Shown here piece after piece: positions 51,548 through 61,177 of a stretch of DNA of 64,000 bases. The DNA is from Arcobacter sp. CECT 8986 (GTDB lineage Bacteria > Campylobacterota > Campylobacteria > Campylobacterales > Arcobacteraceae), in contig NZ_PDKG01000001.1 in NCBI RefSeq assembly GCF_004116725.1, positions 372,001 through 436,000 of the forward strand, read 5' to 3'. The translations under genes and the position numbers were made by a program. The notes beneath the pieces are model-generated. The model ran no database searches and had not been told where the DNA came from. It saw only the letters and a program-made list of their open reading frames with translations. How positions within the stretch are numbered: the first letter of the stretch is position 1; every line of letters starts with the position of its first letter.

Positions 51548-54079
51548 ATGAATAGAAGAGACTTTATAAGAAATGGTGCTTTATCTCTTGCTGCATTAAA
51601 ATTAGGAGAAGTAATATCACTATCACCTACTAAATTAGAAGCAAAAGAGATTAAAACATTTCAAGATTTTAATACTTTAGCAAAAAATATAAAAGGTATA
51701 CAAAGAGTTCCTAGTGTTTGTTTAAACTGTTCTACTATTTGTGGTATGACTGTTTTAGTTAAAAATGGTCAGATTTTAGGTGTTGAAGGAAACCCACTTG
51801 ACCCAAATAGTGAAGGTAAACTTTGTGCAAAAGCTCATGGTGGAGTAAATGCAGTTGATTATCCAGAAAGAATTGTTTATCCTCTAAAAAGAGTTGGAAA
51901 AAGAGGTGATGGATTATGGAAAAGAATCACTATGGAAGAAGCTTATGAGATGATGAGCTCAAAAATCAAAAAATGTCTTGATGATAAAAAACCTGAAGGC
52001 ATTGTTTTCCACGGTGGAAGAAATAAAATGGGTGATATCACAGGAAGATTTATGGATGCAGTTGGTTCACCAGTTATATTAAATCACAGAGCATTATGTT
52101 CATCAAATAAAAGAGCAGCTAACTATACAACAATTGGTGATACTAGTTGGGAAACAGTTGATGCTAGAAAATGTAAATATTTCTTAAATTTTGGTTCAAA
52201 CTTTTTAGAAAACCATCAAGGTGGATTTGCTTTAATGAAAAGATTTATTGAAGCAAAACAAAATGGAGCAAAACTAATTACTTTTGATACAAGACTTTCA
52301 AATACTGCTGGAAAAAGTGATGAATGGTATGCACCTTATCCATCAAGTGAAGGAGCAATTGCACTTGCAATGGCAAATGTAATTATGCAAAAAAATCTTT
52401 ATAATGAAAAATTTATAAACGAATGGTGTAATACTAGTGTTGAAGAATTTAAAGAACAAATCAAAACTTATACACCAGAATTTGCACAAAAACAAAGTGG
52501 AATTGCTGCAAAAGATATTGAAAGAATGGCAATAGAGTTTGCAAAAGCAGCTCCAAATTGTGCAGCATTTACAAATAGAGGTTCTCAAGCACATTACAAT
52601 GGATTACATAATGATAGAGCAGTTGTAATTTTAAATGCACTTGTTGGAAGTATCGGTCAAGAAGGTGGTTATGCATATGGTGGTTCAAAAAGTAAAAAAG
52701 ATTTCCCTATGCCAAAACCTATTCCTCCTAAACCAAAATTTACAACAGATTTAGAAGACCCTCAACTTTATCCTTTTGCAAACAAATGGCAAAAGATGAG
52801 AGTTAGTGAACTTTGTTATGACAAAATCAAAACAAAAAAACATGGTATTCAAGTCTATATGTCTTATACAATCTCTTCACCTCAAACTTGGCCAGAAGGT
52901 CCTCAAACAGCAGTTGAAGTTCTAAAAGATGAAAAACTTATTCCTTTTCATGTTTGTTCTGATGTTGTTTATTCAGAGATGGCACACTATGCAGATTTAA
53001 TTTTACCTGATGCAACATATTTTGAAAGATATACAATTGAAGGAAGAAATGCTTATGAATTAATTCCATACTTTGTATTAAGACAGCCAGCAGTTAAACC
53101 ACCATATGATTGTGAAAATTTTGCAGATACTTTAATCAAAGTTGCAAAAAGATTAGGTGAACCAGTTGCAAAATATTTTGCTTTTGATTCTTATGAAGAG
53201 TTTATCTCTTTAAGATTTTCAACACTACCAAAAAGAGAAGGTTTAAGTGGTTTTGAATATATGAAAAAATATGGTGCTTGGGTTGAAGATAAGCCTAAAA
53301 ACTATGAGCCATACAATCATAAACTTTCACAAAAAGATTTAGATGGAAGCTTTGTTGAAAATAATATCGTTTATAAAACTAAAAAAGGTAAGAAAACTGC
53401 AATTGGTATTATAAAAGATGGACAAAAAGTAAAAGGATTTAAAACTCCTTCAAGAAAATTTGAGATTGTTTCAAATGACATTATAAAATACTCAAAAAAA
53501 CTTGGACTTGATGAGACAGGTTTTCCTCACTTTAAGATGCCAAAATCTCTAAAAGAGAAAAAAGATGATGAACTTGTACTTACAACATTTAAATGGAATG
53601 TTCACACACAAGCAAGAACAGCTCCTCAAAAATATTTAACAGAAATAGTTCATGATAATCCAATGTGGATTAATACTAAAACAGCAAAAAAATATGGTGT
53701 AAAAAATGGTGATATGGTAGATATCACTACATATAGACCAAAAGAAGGTTATAAAGCCTCACAAAATGAAGTTGTTGGAACTATGAGAGTTAAAGCTTTT
53801 GTAACAGAAGGTATTCATCCAGAAGTTTTAGCAATAAGTAACTCTTTGGGTATGAATTATGGAGGAAGAGTTCCAAAAGCTAGAAATGGTTTAAAACAAA
53901 ATCTAAAAGCTTACCCAGAGCATGAAGATTTAGACTTAAATGGACATATTTGGTGGGATAAAAGACTTGGTGGAAGTGGAAATGGATTTAATCCAAATAA
54001 TGTAATTCCAGTAAACCCTGCACCACTTGCAGGTATGCAATCATGGAATGATACTATCTGTAAAATTCAAAAAGTATAA
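51548..54079 (+). CDS. Tat-exported molybdopterin oxidoreductase, catalytic subunit
   Basis: 843 residues of the DMSO reductase family. Twin-arginine signal MNRRDFIRNGALSLAAL. An N-terminal 4Fe-4S site follows (SVCLNCSTICGM ... KLCAKAHGG). Near residue 180 HRALCSSNKR offers a cysteine as possible molybdenum ligand. C-terminal cofactor domain with NPMWINTKTAKKYGVKNGD. Related to polysulfide, thiosulfate, tetrathionate or arsenate reductases; the substrate is not clear. The pair has no gene for a membrane anchor. A YeiH sulfur-type exporter follows on the other strand. Confidence 0.88.
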   Translation: MNRRDFIRNGALSLAALKLGEVISLSPTKLEAKEIKTFQDFNTLAKNIKGIQRVPSVCLNCSTICGMTVLVKNGQILGVEGNPLDPNSEGKLCAKAHGGVNAVDYPERIVYPLKRVGKRGDGLWKRITMEEAYEMMSSKIKKCLDDKKPEGIVFHGGRNKMGDITGRFMDAVGSPVILNHRALCSSNKRAANYTTIGDTSWETVDARKCKYFLNFGSNFLENHQGGFALMKRFIEAKQNGAKLITFDTRLSNTAGKSDEWYAPYPSSEGAIALAMANVIMQKNLYNEKFINEWCNTSVEEFKEQIKTYTPEFAQKQSGIAAKDIERMAIEFAKAAPNCAAFTNRGSQAHYNGLHNDRAVVILNALVGSIGQEGGYAYGGSKSKKDFPMPKPIPPKPKFTTDLEDPQLYPFANKWQKMRVSELCYDKIKTKKHGIQVYMSYTISSPQTWPEGPQTAVEVLKDEKLIPFHVCSDVVYSEMAHYADLILPDATYFERYTIEGRNAYELIPYFVLRQPAVKPPYDCENFADTLIKVAKRLGEPVAKYFAFDSYEEFISLRFSTLPKREGLSGFEYMKKYGAWVEDKPKNYEPYNHKLSQKDLDGSFVENNIVYKTKKGKKTAIGIIKDGQKVKGFKTPSRKFEIVSNDIIKYSKKLGLDETGFPHFKMPKSLKEKKDDELVLTTFKWNVHTQARTAPQKYLTEIVHDNPMWINTKTAKKYGVKNGDMVDITTYRPKEGYKASQNEVVGTMRVKAFVTEGIHPEVLAISNSLGMNYGGRVPKARNGLKQNLKAYPEHEDLDLNGHIWWDKRLGGSGNGFNPNNVIPVNPAPLAGMQSWNDTICKIQKV

Positions 54080-54100
54080 AAGTGGGTCTCCCCACTTTTA
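54077..54100. terminator. bidirectional terminator after the molybdoenzyme gene
   Basis: TAAAAGTGGG-TCTC-CCCACTTTTA, a perfect 10-base stem. Confidence 0.85.
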
Positions 54101-55114
54101 TGCAATAAATTTAACTAAAAAATATCCACCAACACTTAAATAAACAAAAAGAATTGAAGCTAATAAGATAGGTTTTATTCCAACTTCAAAAAATGATTTA
54201 AAGTTTGTACTTATACCTAAAGCCATCATCGCCATTGCAAGAGCAAACGTATCAACAGAATTAATTACACTTATTACAGATTTATTTACTATATCAAAAG
54301 AGTTAAAACATGCAACTAAAATAAAAAATATTGCAAACCATGGAATTGTTATTTTTGTTTTCTCTTTTTTTGTTGCAGTTTTTGCAAGAAAAAACATCAA
54401 AGCAATTAAAAATGGAGCAATTAACATAACTCTAATCATCTTAACAACAACTGCATTGTTTGCAACTATTGGATTTCCTATACTATTTCCAGCACCTACA
54501 ACATGTGCAACTTCATGAAGTGTTCCTCCAATATAAATAGCCATCTCTTTTGGTAAGAAATTAACCACATGAACACTATATAAATATGGATATAAAAACA
54601 TCGCTATTGTTCCAAATAAAACTACTGTTGAAACTGCAATTGAGCTTTTATATGCTTTATTTTTTAATACAGCTTCAGTTGCTAAAACTGCTGCTGCTCC
54701 ACAAATTGAACTACCTGCACTTGTTAAAATTGTTATTTCTTTATCTAATTTTAGTATCTTAACCCCAATAAAATATCCTAAAATAAATGTAGAAAAAACA
54801 ACTATAACCGCAACAATTATTGCTTGAAATCCAACGTCATAAATTTCCCCAAAAGTAAGTCTAAAACCATAAAAAACAATTGCTGTTCTTAGTAAAGTTT
54901 TTGTAGCAAATGAGAATGAATTTTCAAACTTTGCACTAACTTTTATTTTAAAAACGTTTGTAAAAATCATACCTATTAATATTGAAACAATAAGGAATGA
55001 AAATCCCAAATGTTGTATAATTTCTAAAGTTGAAATATATTTTGCTAGTGCTGTTAAAAGTGCTAAAAAAGCCAGCCCAATATAAAAATTTTTATTTACT
55101 AAATTCTGTTTCAT
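54098..55114 (-). CDS. YeiH family putative sulfate exporter
   Basis: 338 residues with about ten membrane segments. Blocks ILTSAGSSICGAAAVLAT and GGTLHEVAHVVGAG are hallmarks of the YeiH/PSE family. Often paired with a LysR regulator, as here with the divergent gene at 55216. Transport of sulfite or sulfate-related anions is suggested for the family, not proven. Confidence 0.9.
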   Translation of the reverse strand: MKQNLVNKNFYIGLAFLALLTALAKYISTLEIIQHLGFSFLIVSILIGMIFTNVFKIKVSAKFENSFSFATKTLLRTAIVFYGFRLTFGEIYDVGFQAIIVAVIVVFSTFILGYFIGVKILKLDKEITILTSAGSSICGAAAVLATEAVLKNKAYKSSIAVSTVVLFGTIAMFLYPYLYSVHVVNFLPKEMAIYIGGTLHEVAHVVGAGNSIGNPIVANNAVVVKMIRVMLIAPFLIALMFFLAKTATKKEKTKITIPWFAIFFILVACFNSFDIVNKSVISVINSVDTFALAMAMMALGISTNFKSFFEVGIKPILLASILFVYLSVGGYFLVKFIA

Positions 55115-55215
55115 TATAACTTTCCTTTATATTTGTGAAATTATAATACTTTATTTTTTATTTGTAAAATTAATTATTTTTGTTATAATCATAAATATTT
55201 TTAATAAGGAATAGT

Positions 55216-56094
55216 ATGTTTACATTAAAAGAGTTGGAGATATTTTTTAAACTAAGTGAAAATCCTCATATATCAAATCTTGCAAAACAGATAAATCTAA
55301 CACAATCAGCAATATCTATATCTTTGAATAGTTTAGAAAAAAAACTAGGAGAAAAACTTTTTGATAGAATTGGTAAAAAACTAATACTAAATGAAAGAGG
55401 AAGAGTTTTTAAACAAGAAACATTTAATGCCTATTCTCAACTTGTAAATATAAAAGATACATTTAGTTCAAATAGTCTAAAAGGTCAGTTAAATATAGCT
55501 TCTAGTAAAACTTTTAATAGTATAAACTTATCTTTATATATTTATGATTTTATTTCAAAAAATGATGTAAACATTACTAAATATTCACAAAATACACAAG
55601 AGATAATAAATGAAGTTTTAGACTCATCAGTTGACGTAGGTTTTGTGGAAAAAGAGTTTGAAGATTCAAATATAATAAAAGAAAAAATTGCAAATGACTC
55701 TTTAATAATAGTTACAAGTGATAAAGAACTAGCAAAAAATAGCTACTATATTGACCAATTATATAGTAAAAAATGGATTTTAAGAGAGAAAGGTTCAGGA
55801 ACTAGAGAAGTATTTTTAAGTAAATTAAAATATCTAGAAGATTTTAAAATAACAATGGAAATATCAAACTTTGAAGAGATAAAAAGTATATTATTAAAAC
55901 ATAAAGATACTTTAACTTGTATATCTAAACTTGCAGTAAAAAAAGAGCTAGAAGACAAAAAACTATTTGAAATAAAACTAAAAAATTTAGAGTTTGATAG
56001 ACAACTTTATATGATTTATCACAAAGATAAATATAAAAGTAGACTCTTTTTAGAGTTTACTTCATATATAAAAAAATGTTTTGAAAAGATTTAA
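55216..56094 (+). CDS. LysR family regulator (YeiE-like position)
   Basis: 292 residues. N-terminal winged helix (ELEIFFKLSENPHISNLAKQINLTQSAIS... region) and a LysR substrate domain (VDVGFVEKEFED). Divergent from the YeiH gene with about 100 bases between, the arrangement of yeiE-yeiH in enterobacteria. Probably controls that exporter. The 3' end overlaps the next convergent gene by 4 bases. Confidence 0.9.
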   Translation: MFTLKELEIFFKLSENPHISNLAKQINLTQSAISISLNSLEKKLGEKLFDRIGKKLILNERGRVFKQETFNAYSQLVNIKDTFSSNSLKGQLNIASSKTFNSINLSLYIYDFISKNDVNITKYSQNTQEIINEVLDSSVDVGFVEKEFEDSNIIKEKIANDSLIIVTSDKELAKNSYYIDQLYSKKWILREKGSGTREVFLSKLKYLEDFKITMEISNFEEIKSILLKHKDTLTCISKLAVKKELEDKKLFEIKLKNLEFDRQLYMIYHKDKYKSRLFLEFTSYIKKCFEKI

Positions 56095-56903
56095 GATTTT
56101 TTCTTTTGTTTTGCATTTACATTTATTCCAAAATAATCTAATAATTTTAATTGGATAATTATATAAATAACACAAGTAATAAAAGAGACAACTGTTCCTA
56201 AAAATACGCCTAATATTGGATAAGTAAAATGAACCCCAACACAAAAAATAACAATACTGCTTAATCCAGATGGAGTATTTTTCAAAATTGTTCTTGCTTG
56301 ATTTCCACTATGATTAAAATGTACAATCAATAAAAGAGGAAACATCATACTTGGAAATGCAGAAAAAATTCCTGCGATATTTACAGGTGCAATTTTTGGA
56401 ATAGAAGTAATCAATAAAAATATAACAACAGTTAAAACTGTTCTATAAAAAATATCTTTAAAAGTGATTTTTGTATTTATAACCTTTGCATTATCAGGTT
56501 TTTTTGCAAAATAAATTGTAGCTAATGTGATTATAAATATAACTGCAATTGGTGTAAACATAATATTAACTGGAACTTTTGAAAGAATAAAAGCAGCAAC
56601 TAAATAAAAAAGAAAAGATATAATAATACTTACAAATATCTCAAATCTTCTTTTGTAAAATGTACTAATATAATATCCAATAATAAAAGATAATAAAGCC
56701 AATAAACCATGCATATTATAAAGTGATGCTTGTACAGCATAATCAACACCATGTTCTATTGAAAAAAAGATTAGTACTACTAATGTTCCTAGAGGAAGAC
56801 CTGATAGAATACCCGAAAGTTTTGCACTTACTCTTTCAGCGATTATTGAAAGAGAAATTACAATAAATACAGCCGTAACGGCTTTAATAATTAAAAGTTC
56901 CAT
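56091..56903 (-). CDS. uncharacterised multi-pass membrane protein
   Basis: 270 residues with about eight hydrophobic segments, no signal peptide. LSGILSGLPLGTLVVLIFFSIEHG near the N-terminus and AGIFSAFPSMMFPLLLI in the second half look like two repeated halves, so it may be a duplicated four-helix unit. No family named with certainty. Monocistronic between lysR and yajQ. Confidence 0.7.
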   Translation of the reverse strand: MELLIIKAVTAVFIVISLSIIAERVSAKLSGILSGLPLGTLVVLIFFSIEHGVDYAVQASLYNMHGLLALLSFIIGYYISTFYKRRFEIFVSIIISFLFYLVAAFILSKVPVNIMFTPIAVIFIITLATIYFAKKPDNAKVINTKITFKDIFYRTVLTVVIFLLITSIPKIAPVNIAGIFSAFPSMMFPLLLIVHFNHSGNQARTILKNTPSGLSSIVIFCVGVHFTYPILGVFLGTVVSFITCVIYIIIQLKLLDYFGINVNAKQKKKS

Positions 56904-56989
56904 GTTCTCTACTTATAAAAAATTAGCAAGAATAATAACACTAATTGCTTAATTATATAATTAAGCAATCAGGTTAAATAATTTTTTAA

Positions 56990-57493
56990 TTATCTAAAGT
57001 TATCAAAAACAAGTGGAGCTTTTAATTCTAAAGATTTAAGATGTCTCATTACAGCTTGTAAATCATCAATATTTTTACCTGTAACTCTTATCTCTTCACC
57101 TTGATTAACAGCAGTAACTTTTAATTTTAGTTTTTTTATCTCTAATTGAATAGTTTTTGCTTCATCTTTTTCAATTGTATCAATTATTTTATATGAAACT
57201 TTTCTATTCCCAGCACTTGCATCTTCTACTTTTAACTCTTCTAATGAATTTAAAGAGATTCCTCTTTTATTCATCTTTGATAATAAAATATCTTTCATTG
57301 CATCAATTTTATTATCTGTTGCAGTTAAAACAGTTAAGATTTTTGTAGTTTGATTAAGTTCAATCTCTTTTTTTATTCCTTTGAAATCATATCTATTATC
57401 AACCTCTTTTTGAGCTTGAATAACAGCATTTTTCATCTCTTGCATATCAAGTTTTGCGGAAATATCAAAGTGATGTTCTTTTGCTTTTGCCAT
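56990..57493 (-). CDS. yajQ: YajQ family nucleotide-binding protein
   Basis: 167 residues. N-terminal HHFDISAKLDMQEMKNA and DNRYDFKGIKKEIEL (here VDNRYDFKG) are family signatures, and the end LKSLELKAPLVFDNFR fits the usual C-terminus. YajQ proteins have two RNP-like ferredoxin folds; some bind cyclic di-GMP and act as co-regulators. It lies 10 bases downstream of uraA on the same strand. Confidence 0.94.
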   Translation of the reverse strand: MAKAKEHHFDISAKLDMQEMKNAVIQAQKEVDNRYDFKGIKKEIELNQTTKILTVLTATDNKIDAMKDILLSKMNKRGISLNSLEELKVEDASAGNRKVSYKIIDTIEKDEAKTIQLEIKKLKLKVTAVNQGEEIRVTGKNIDDLQAVMRHLKSLELKAPLVFDNFR

Positions 57494-57503
57494 ATAAATC
57501 CTT

Positions 57504-58739
57504 TTAGTGTCTTGGTTGAGGAAGAATCATATTTAAAAATATTCCTATAATTGCACCTAATCCAATTCCAGAGAACTCAACTCCCCAAAATTTAAATGCC
57601 ATTCCACCAATAGAAAATACTAAAATCATAGCTACAATCGTCATATTTCTAGAACAAGATAAATCAACATTTGCTTTTACTAATGTTGAAATACCAATTG
57701 AAGCAATAATACCAAAAAGTAATAACATAATTCCACCCATAACAGGAACAGGAATAGTTGCTAAAACTCCACCTAATTTTCCAACAAATGCTAAAATAAT
57801 TGCACTAATTGCAGTCCAAGTCATAATTGCAGGATTGTATGCTTTTGTAATCGTAACAGCACCAGTAACTTCAGAATAAGTTGTATTTGGTGGTCCACCA
57901 AATAGTGATGCAACAGAAGTAGCTAAACCATCACCTAAAAGTGTATTTTTTAAACCTGGTTTTTTTAAGTAATCTTCTTTTACTACATTAGAAATAGTTA
58001 ACATATCTCCAATATGCTCAACAGTTGGAGCAATTGCAATTGGTAAAATAAAAATAATTGCTTGCCAATTAAACTCAGGAGCAGTAAAATTAGGAATAGC
58101 AAACCAAGCAGCTTTTGAAATTGAAGAAAAATCAATAATTCCATAATATAAAGATACTAAGTATCCAATAATAATTCCACCTAAAATAGGAATTAATTTA
58201 AACATTCCTTTTGCTAATAATGAAATTAATACAGTTGAAGTTAATGAAATCAAAGAGATAACAATAGCAGTATCATAAGGAACTAATACTGTTCCATCAC
58301 TTGTTTGTCCCATAGCCATATGCACAGCAACTGGAGATAAACTAAGTCCAATAGACATAATAACTGGCCCAACAACGATTGGAGGTAATAATTTATGAAT
58401 GAAATTGTCACCTTTTACTCTAATTACTAAACTAATTAAAACATATAAAAGACCAGCAGCAACAAGTCCAGACATAGTAGCAGCAATTCCCCATGTTTTT
58501 ACTCCCATTGAAATAGGAGCAATAAATGCAAAAGAAGAAGCAAGAAAAATTGGAGGAACGTTTTTTCGTGTAACAAATTGAAAGATTAATGTACCAATAC
58601 CAGCAGTAAACAACGCAACATTAGGGTCAAGTCCTGTAAGAATAGGAACTAAAACCAATGCACCAAATGCAACAAATAAAAATTGCACACCCAATAAAGA
58701 GTCCTTGACTCTAAAATTATAATCCGTAGCTTTTCCCAT
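57504..58739 (-). CDS. uraA: uracil permease, NCS2 family
   Basis: 411 residues from the ATG at 58739 (AGAGGATCT upstream; a longer frame to 58787 lacks a ribosome site). About 14 membrane segments. Blocks LLGVQFLFVAFGALVLVPIL and PIAIAPTVEHIGDML (substrate Glu in the VEHIGD motif) define the UraA branch. Divergent from upp, which encodes the enzyme that traps uracil as UMP, so the pair forms a uracil uptake unit. Confidence 0.92.
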   Translation of the reverse strand: MGKATDYNFRVKDSLLGVQFLFVAFGALVLVPILTGLDPNVALFTAGIGTLIFQFVTRKNVPPIFLASSFAFIAPISMGVKTWGIAATMSGLVAAGLLYVLISLVIRVKGDNFIHKLLPPIVVGPVIMSIGLSLSPVAVHMAMGQTSDGTVLVPYDTAIVISLISLTSTVLISLLAKGMFKLIPILGGIIIGYLVSLYYGIIDFSSISKAAWFAIPNFTAPEFNWQAIIFILPIAIAPTVEHIGDMLTISNVVKEDYLKKPGLKNTLLGDGLATSVASLFGGPPNTTYSEVTGAVTITKAYNPAIMTWTAISAIILAFVGKLGGVLATIPVPVMGGIMLLLFGIIASIGISTLVKANVDLSCSRNMTIVAMILVFSIGGMAFKFWGVEFSGIGLGAIIGIFLNMILPQPRH

Positions 58740-58861
58740 AGATCCTCTTGTGTATGTAAAATTTGACAATAATATCAAAAATGTCATTAATAACTAGTAA
58801 ATTGTTATAAAGTTCTTTTTTGTTACAATTAAAGGTTTAAATAAAATTTTAGGATAATTAT

Positions 58862-59485
58862 ATGTATAAAGAAAGTACAAATGTAGTTGTAAAACACTTA
58901 GTAAATAGACTAAGAGATGTTAGAACTGCATCAAATGAATTTAGATTAACAATAGAAGAAATCTCAAGAATGATTGCATCAGAAGCCCTTTGCGATTTTC
59001 CTACAATTACTACAAATATCAACACATGGCAAGGTCCAGTAGATGTTGAAATGCTAGAAGTTCAAAAAATAGTTTTAGTTCCAATTTTAAGAGCTGGTGA
59101 ACCAATGCTTACTGGTATTTTAAAGACGTTACCATATGCAAGAAGTGGTTTTTTAGCAATGAAAAGAGATGAGAAAACTGCACAAAGTAAACTTTTTTAT
59201 GAAAATATTCCAGATGTAGAAGATAAAACTATTTTATTATTAGACCCAATGGTTGCAACAGGTGGTTCTTTAATTGATGCTATTACTTACTTAAAAGATA
59301 AAGGTGCTAAAAAAATATTATCATTAAATGTACTTGGAGCACCAGAAGGTGTGAAAGCAGTACAAGATGCACATCCAGATGTAGATATTTATATTGCTCA
59401 AATTGATGAAAGATTAGATGATAATAAATATATTAGACCAGGTTTAGGTGACGCTGGAGATAGAGCTTTTAATACTCATGGATAA
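58862..59485 (+). CDS. upp: uracil phosphoribosyltransferase
   Basis: 207 residues. Converts uracil and PRPP to UMP. PRPP loop LLLDPMVATGGSLIDAI, substrate loop VPILRAGEPMLTG and C-terminal PGLGDAGDRAFNTHG are diagnostic. Divergent from uraA with about 120 bases between, where a shared control could sit. Confidence 0.97.
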   Translation: MYKESTNVVVKHLVNRLRDVRTASNEFRLTIEEISRMIASEALCDFPTITTNINTWQGPVDVEMLEVQKIVLVPILRAGEPMLTGILKTLPYARSGFLAMKRDEKTAQSKLFYENIPDVEDKTILLLDPMVATGGSLIDAITYLKDKGAKKILSLNVLGAPEGVKAVQDAHPDVDIYIAQIDERLDDNKYIRPGLGDAGDRAFNTHG

Positions 59486-59511
59486 ATAATAAGGAGTTAT
59501 TCCTTATTATT
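59485..59511. terminator. bidirectional terminator after upp
   Basis: AATAATAAGGA-GTTAT-TCCTTATTATT, a perfect 11-base stem between convergent genes. Confidence 0.8.
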
Positions 59512-60294
59512 CTTTATTTGTTTTATCTCTTCTTTTAAACTCTTTACTTCATCTAATAAAATATCAAGTTTTTTACTATCTTCGTGAATCTCTTCTTTCA
59601 TTTCAGACTCTTGAAGTTTTTGCATTTCTCCTATTATTACAGCTACAAATAGATTAAAAAATACAAATGCAGCTATTACGATAAATGACACAAAATATAC
59701 CCAAGCCCAAGGATATACTTCCATAGCTTCATACATAACATCTGTCCAATCTTCAAAAGTTAATATTCTAAACAGTGTTAGCATTGAAATTAAAAAATCT
59801 TTCCATAATCCTGATGGTAAATCAACAAAGAAAAAACTTCCAATAATTGCATAAATATAAAATATTATGAACATTAAAATAACAATATCAATAATTGAAG
59901 GTATTGCTTTTATAAGCATATCAATAATTGCTTTTAATTCAGGACGTGCTGTAAATAACCTTAATACTCTAAATACTCTTAATAACCTTGCAACTGCTGC
60001 AAAACCACTAGATTCTAAAGGTAATAGAGTAATAACTACTATTGTGAAATCAAAAAGATTCCAACCATTTTTGAAGAAATTAAAAAATCTCTTCTCCGCT
60101 GCCATTTTAATTGCAATTTCAAAAATAAAATATATAGTTACAAAAGTATCAGCAAATTGTAAAAATAGTGAATACTTTGTTTCTACATCGCCTAAAGTTT
60201 TAAATCCTAAAACACTTGCATAGGCAATAATTATAAGAGTTGTAAGATTTGAAAACCATCTTGCATCTCTTATAGATTCAATTTTCTCAATCAA
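59497..60294 (-). CDS. voltage-gated cation channel (prokaryotic one-domain type)
   Basis: 265 residues, six membrane helices and a pore loop. The voltage sensor S4 has arginines 103, 106, 109 and 112 (VARLLRVFRVLRLF). The pore reads MLTLFRILTFEDWTD, with filter residues T179-F180-E181-D182-W183-T184-D185. The C-terminus is a coiled coil (from about 225) that tetramerises such channels. It belongs to the NaChBac/NavAb superfamily, but the acidic residues at filter positions 4 and 7 resemble calcium-selective designs rather than the sodium filter TLESWS. Confidence 0.9.
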   Translation of the reverse strand: MIEKIESIRDARWFSNLTTLIIIAYASVLGFKTLGDVETKYSLFLQFADTFVTIYFIFEIAIKMAAEKRFFNFFKNGWNLFDFTIVVITLLPLESSGFAAVARLLRVFRVLRLFTARPELKAIIDMLIKAIPSIIDIVILMFIIFYIYAIIGSFFFVDLPSGLWKDFLISMLTLFRILTFEDWTDVMYEAMEVYPWAWVYFVSFIVIAAFVFFNLFVAVIIGEMQKLQESEMKEEIHEDSKKLDILLDEVKSLKEEIKQIKNNKE

Positions 60295-60305
60295 TTAAGT
60301 TCTCC

Positions 60306-60692
60306 TTATTTTTTATAAATTGATAAAGCTACTAAAATCCATGCTATTATAAGTAATGTTCCACCAATTGGAGTAATAGCACCTAATATTGGCATATTTA
60401 ATACAACTAATAGATATAATGAAAAACTAAATATCACCATTCCTATTAATATAAGCCATGAGGCAACAACAAGTTTTTTTGAGTTTGGTTTTAGATAAAT
60501 CATAAATGATGTAGCAAAAAGTCCTAAAGTATTATAAAATTGATACTCTACACCCGTATGATAAACTGTAAGCATTGAAGGTTCAACAATAGATTTTAAC
60601 CCGTGGGCACCAAAAGCTCCAAGTGAGATAGCAAGTGCCATCATAAATGAAGCAATAGCCAAAAATTTCTTTACATTGTTATTTTCAGTCAT
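60306..60692 (-). CDS. DUF423 membrane protein (YgdD/YwdK)
   Basis: 128 residues, four hydrophobic helices. The block LGAFGAHGLK near residue 24 and the YHTGVEYQFYNTLGLF stretch are the DUF423 signatures. Function unknown. It lies 11 bases upstream of the channel gene on the same strand, so they are probably co-transcribed. Confidence 0.9.
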   Translation of the reverse strand: MTENNNVKKFLAIASFMMALAISLGAFGAHGLKSIVEPSMLTVYHTGVEYQFYNTLGLFATSFMIYLKPNSKKLVVASWLILIGMVIFSFSLYLLVVLNMPILGAITPIGGTLLIIAWILVALSIYKK

Positions 60693-60751
60693 AGTAAACT
60701 TCCTATTTTTTCTGGAAGTTTAGCAAATTTTTATTAATAAATATTTAATAT

Positions 60752-61030
60752 CTATTTATCTTCTTTTTCTTCTTTGTCTTTTTTCTTAGAAAAACCAGCA
60801 CCTTTTTTCTCTTTTTTCTTCAAATCTAAATCATTTATTAAAGTTCTGTAATCGATACCTTCTTGATTCATTTTTGCAAAACAAGCAGCAACTGATGCTA
60901 TTGCATTTGGAACTTCTTTTTTCTTTTTATAAGCTTGAATATTCTTTTCACTTACTTTAATAAGTGCAGTAAACTTTGGAATTGTAAGTTCTGCATCAAG
61001 AAGCAGTTTTTTAAATTCAATAAAAGTCAT
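60752..61030 (-). CDS. small helix-turn-helix-like protein with lysine-rich tail
   Basis: 92 residues from the ATG at 61030, better spaced from AGGGA than the ATG at 61036. The first about 65 residues (FKKLLLDAELTIPKFTALIKVSEKNIQAY; in part) resemble a Cro/XRE-like helix-turn-helix. The tail KKKEKKGAGFSKKKDKEEKEDK is highly charged. Regulator or nucleoid-associated protein; no family named. Confidence 0.65.
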   Translation of the reverse strand: MTFIEFKKLLLDAELTIPKFTALIKVSEKNIQAYKKKKEVPNAIASVAACFAKMNQEGIDYRTLINDLDLKKKEKKGAGFSKKKDKEEKEDK

Positions 61031-61150
61031 TATCATTCCCTATTTTAATTTGAAAACATTATACAAAGAAAAGATTAAAAATAAAGTAAAAAAATAGTTT
61101 TTATATATATAAAAACCATAAAATATAGATATATATGTAGAAGATAAGAT

Positions 61151-61174
61151 TTTTGGAGTAAAAATACTCCAAAA
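61151..61174 (-). terminator. terminator after the phosphoribosyltransferase gene
   Basis: TTTTGGAGTA-AAAA-TACTCCAAAA is a perfect 10-base stem just beyond the stop codon. Confidence 0.75.
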
Positions 61175-61177
61175 TAT

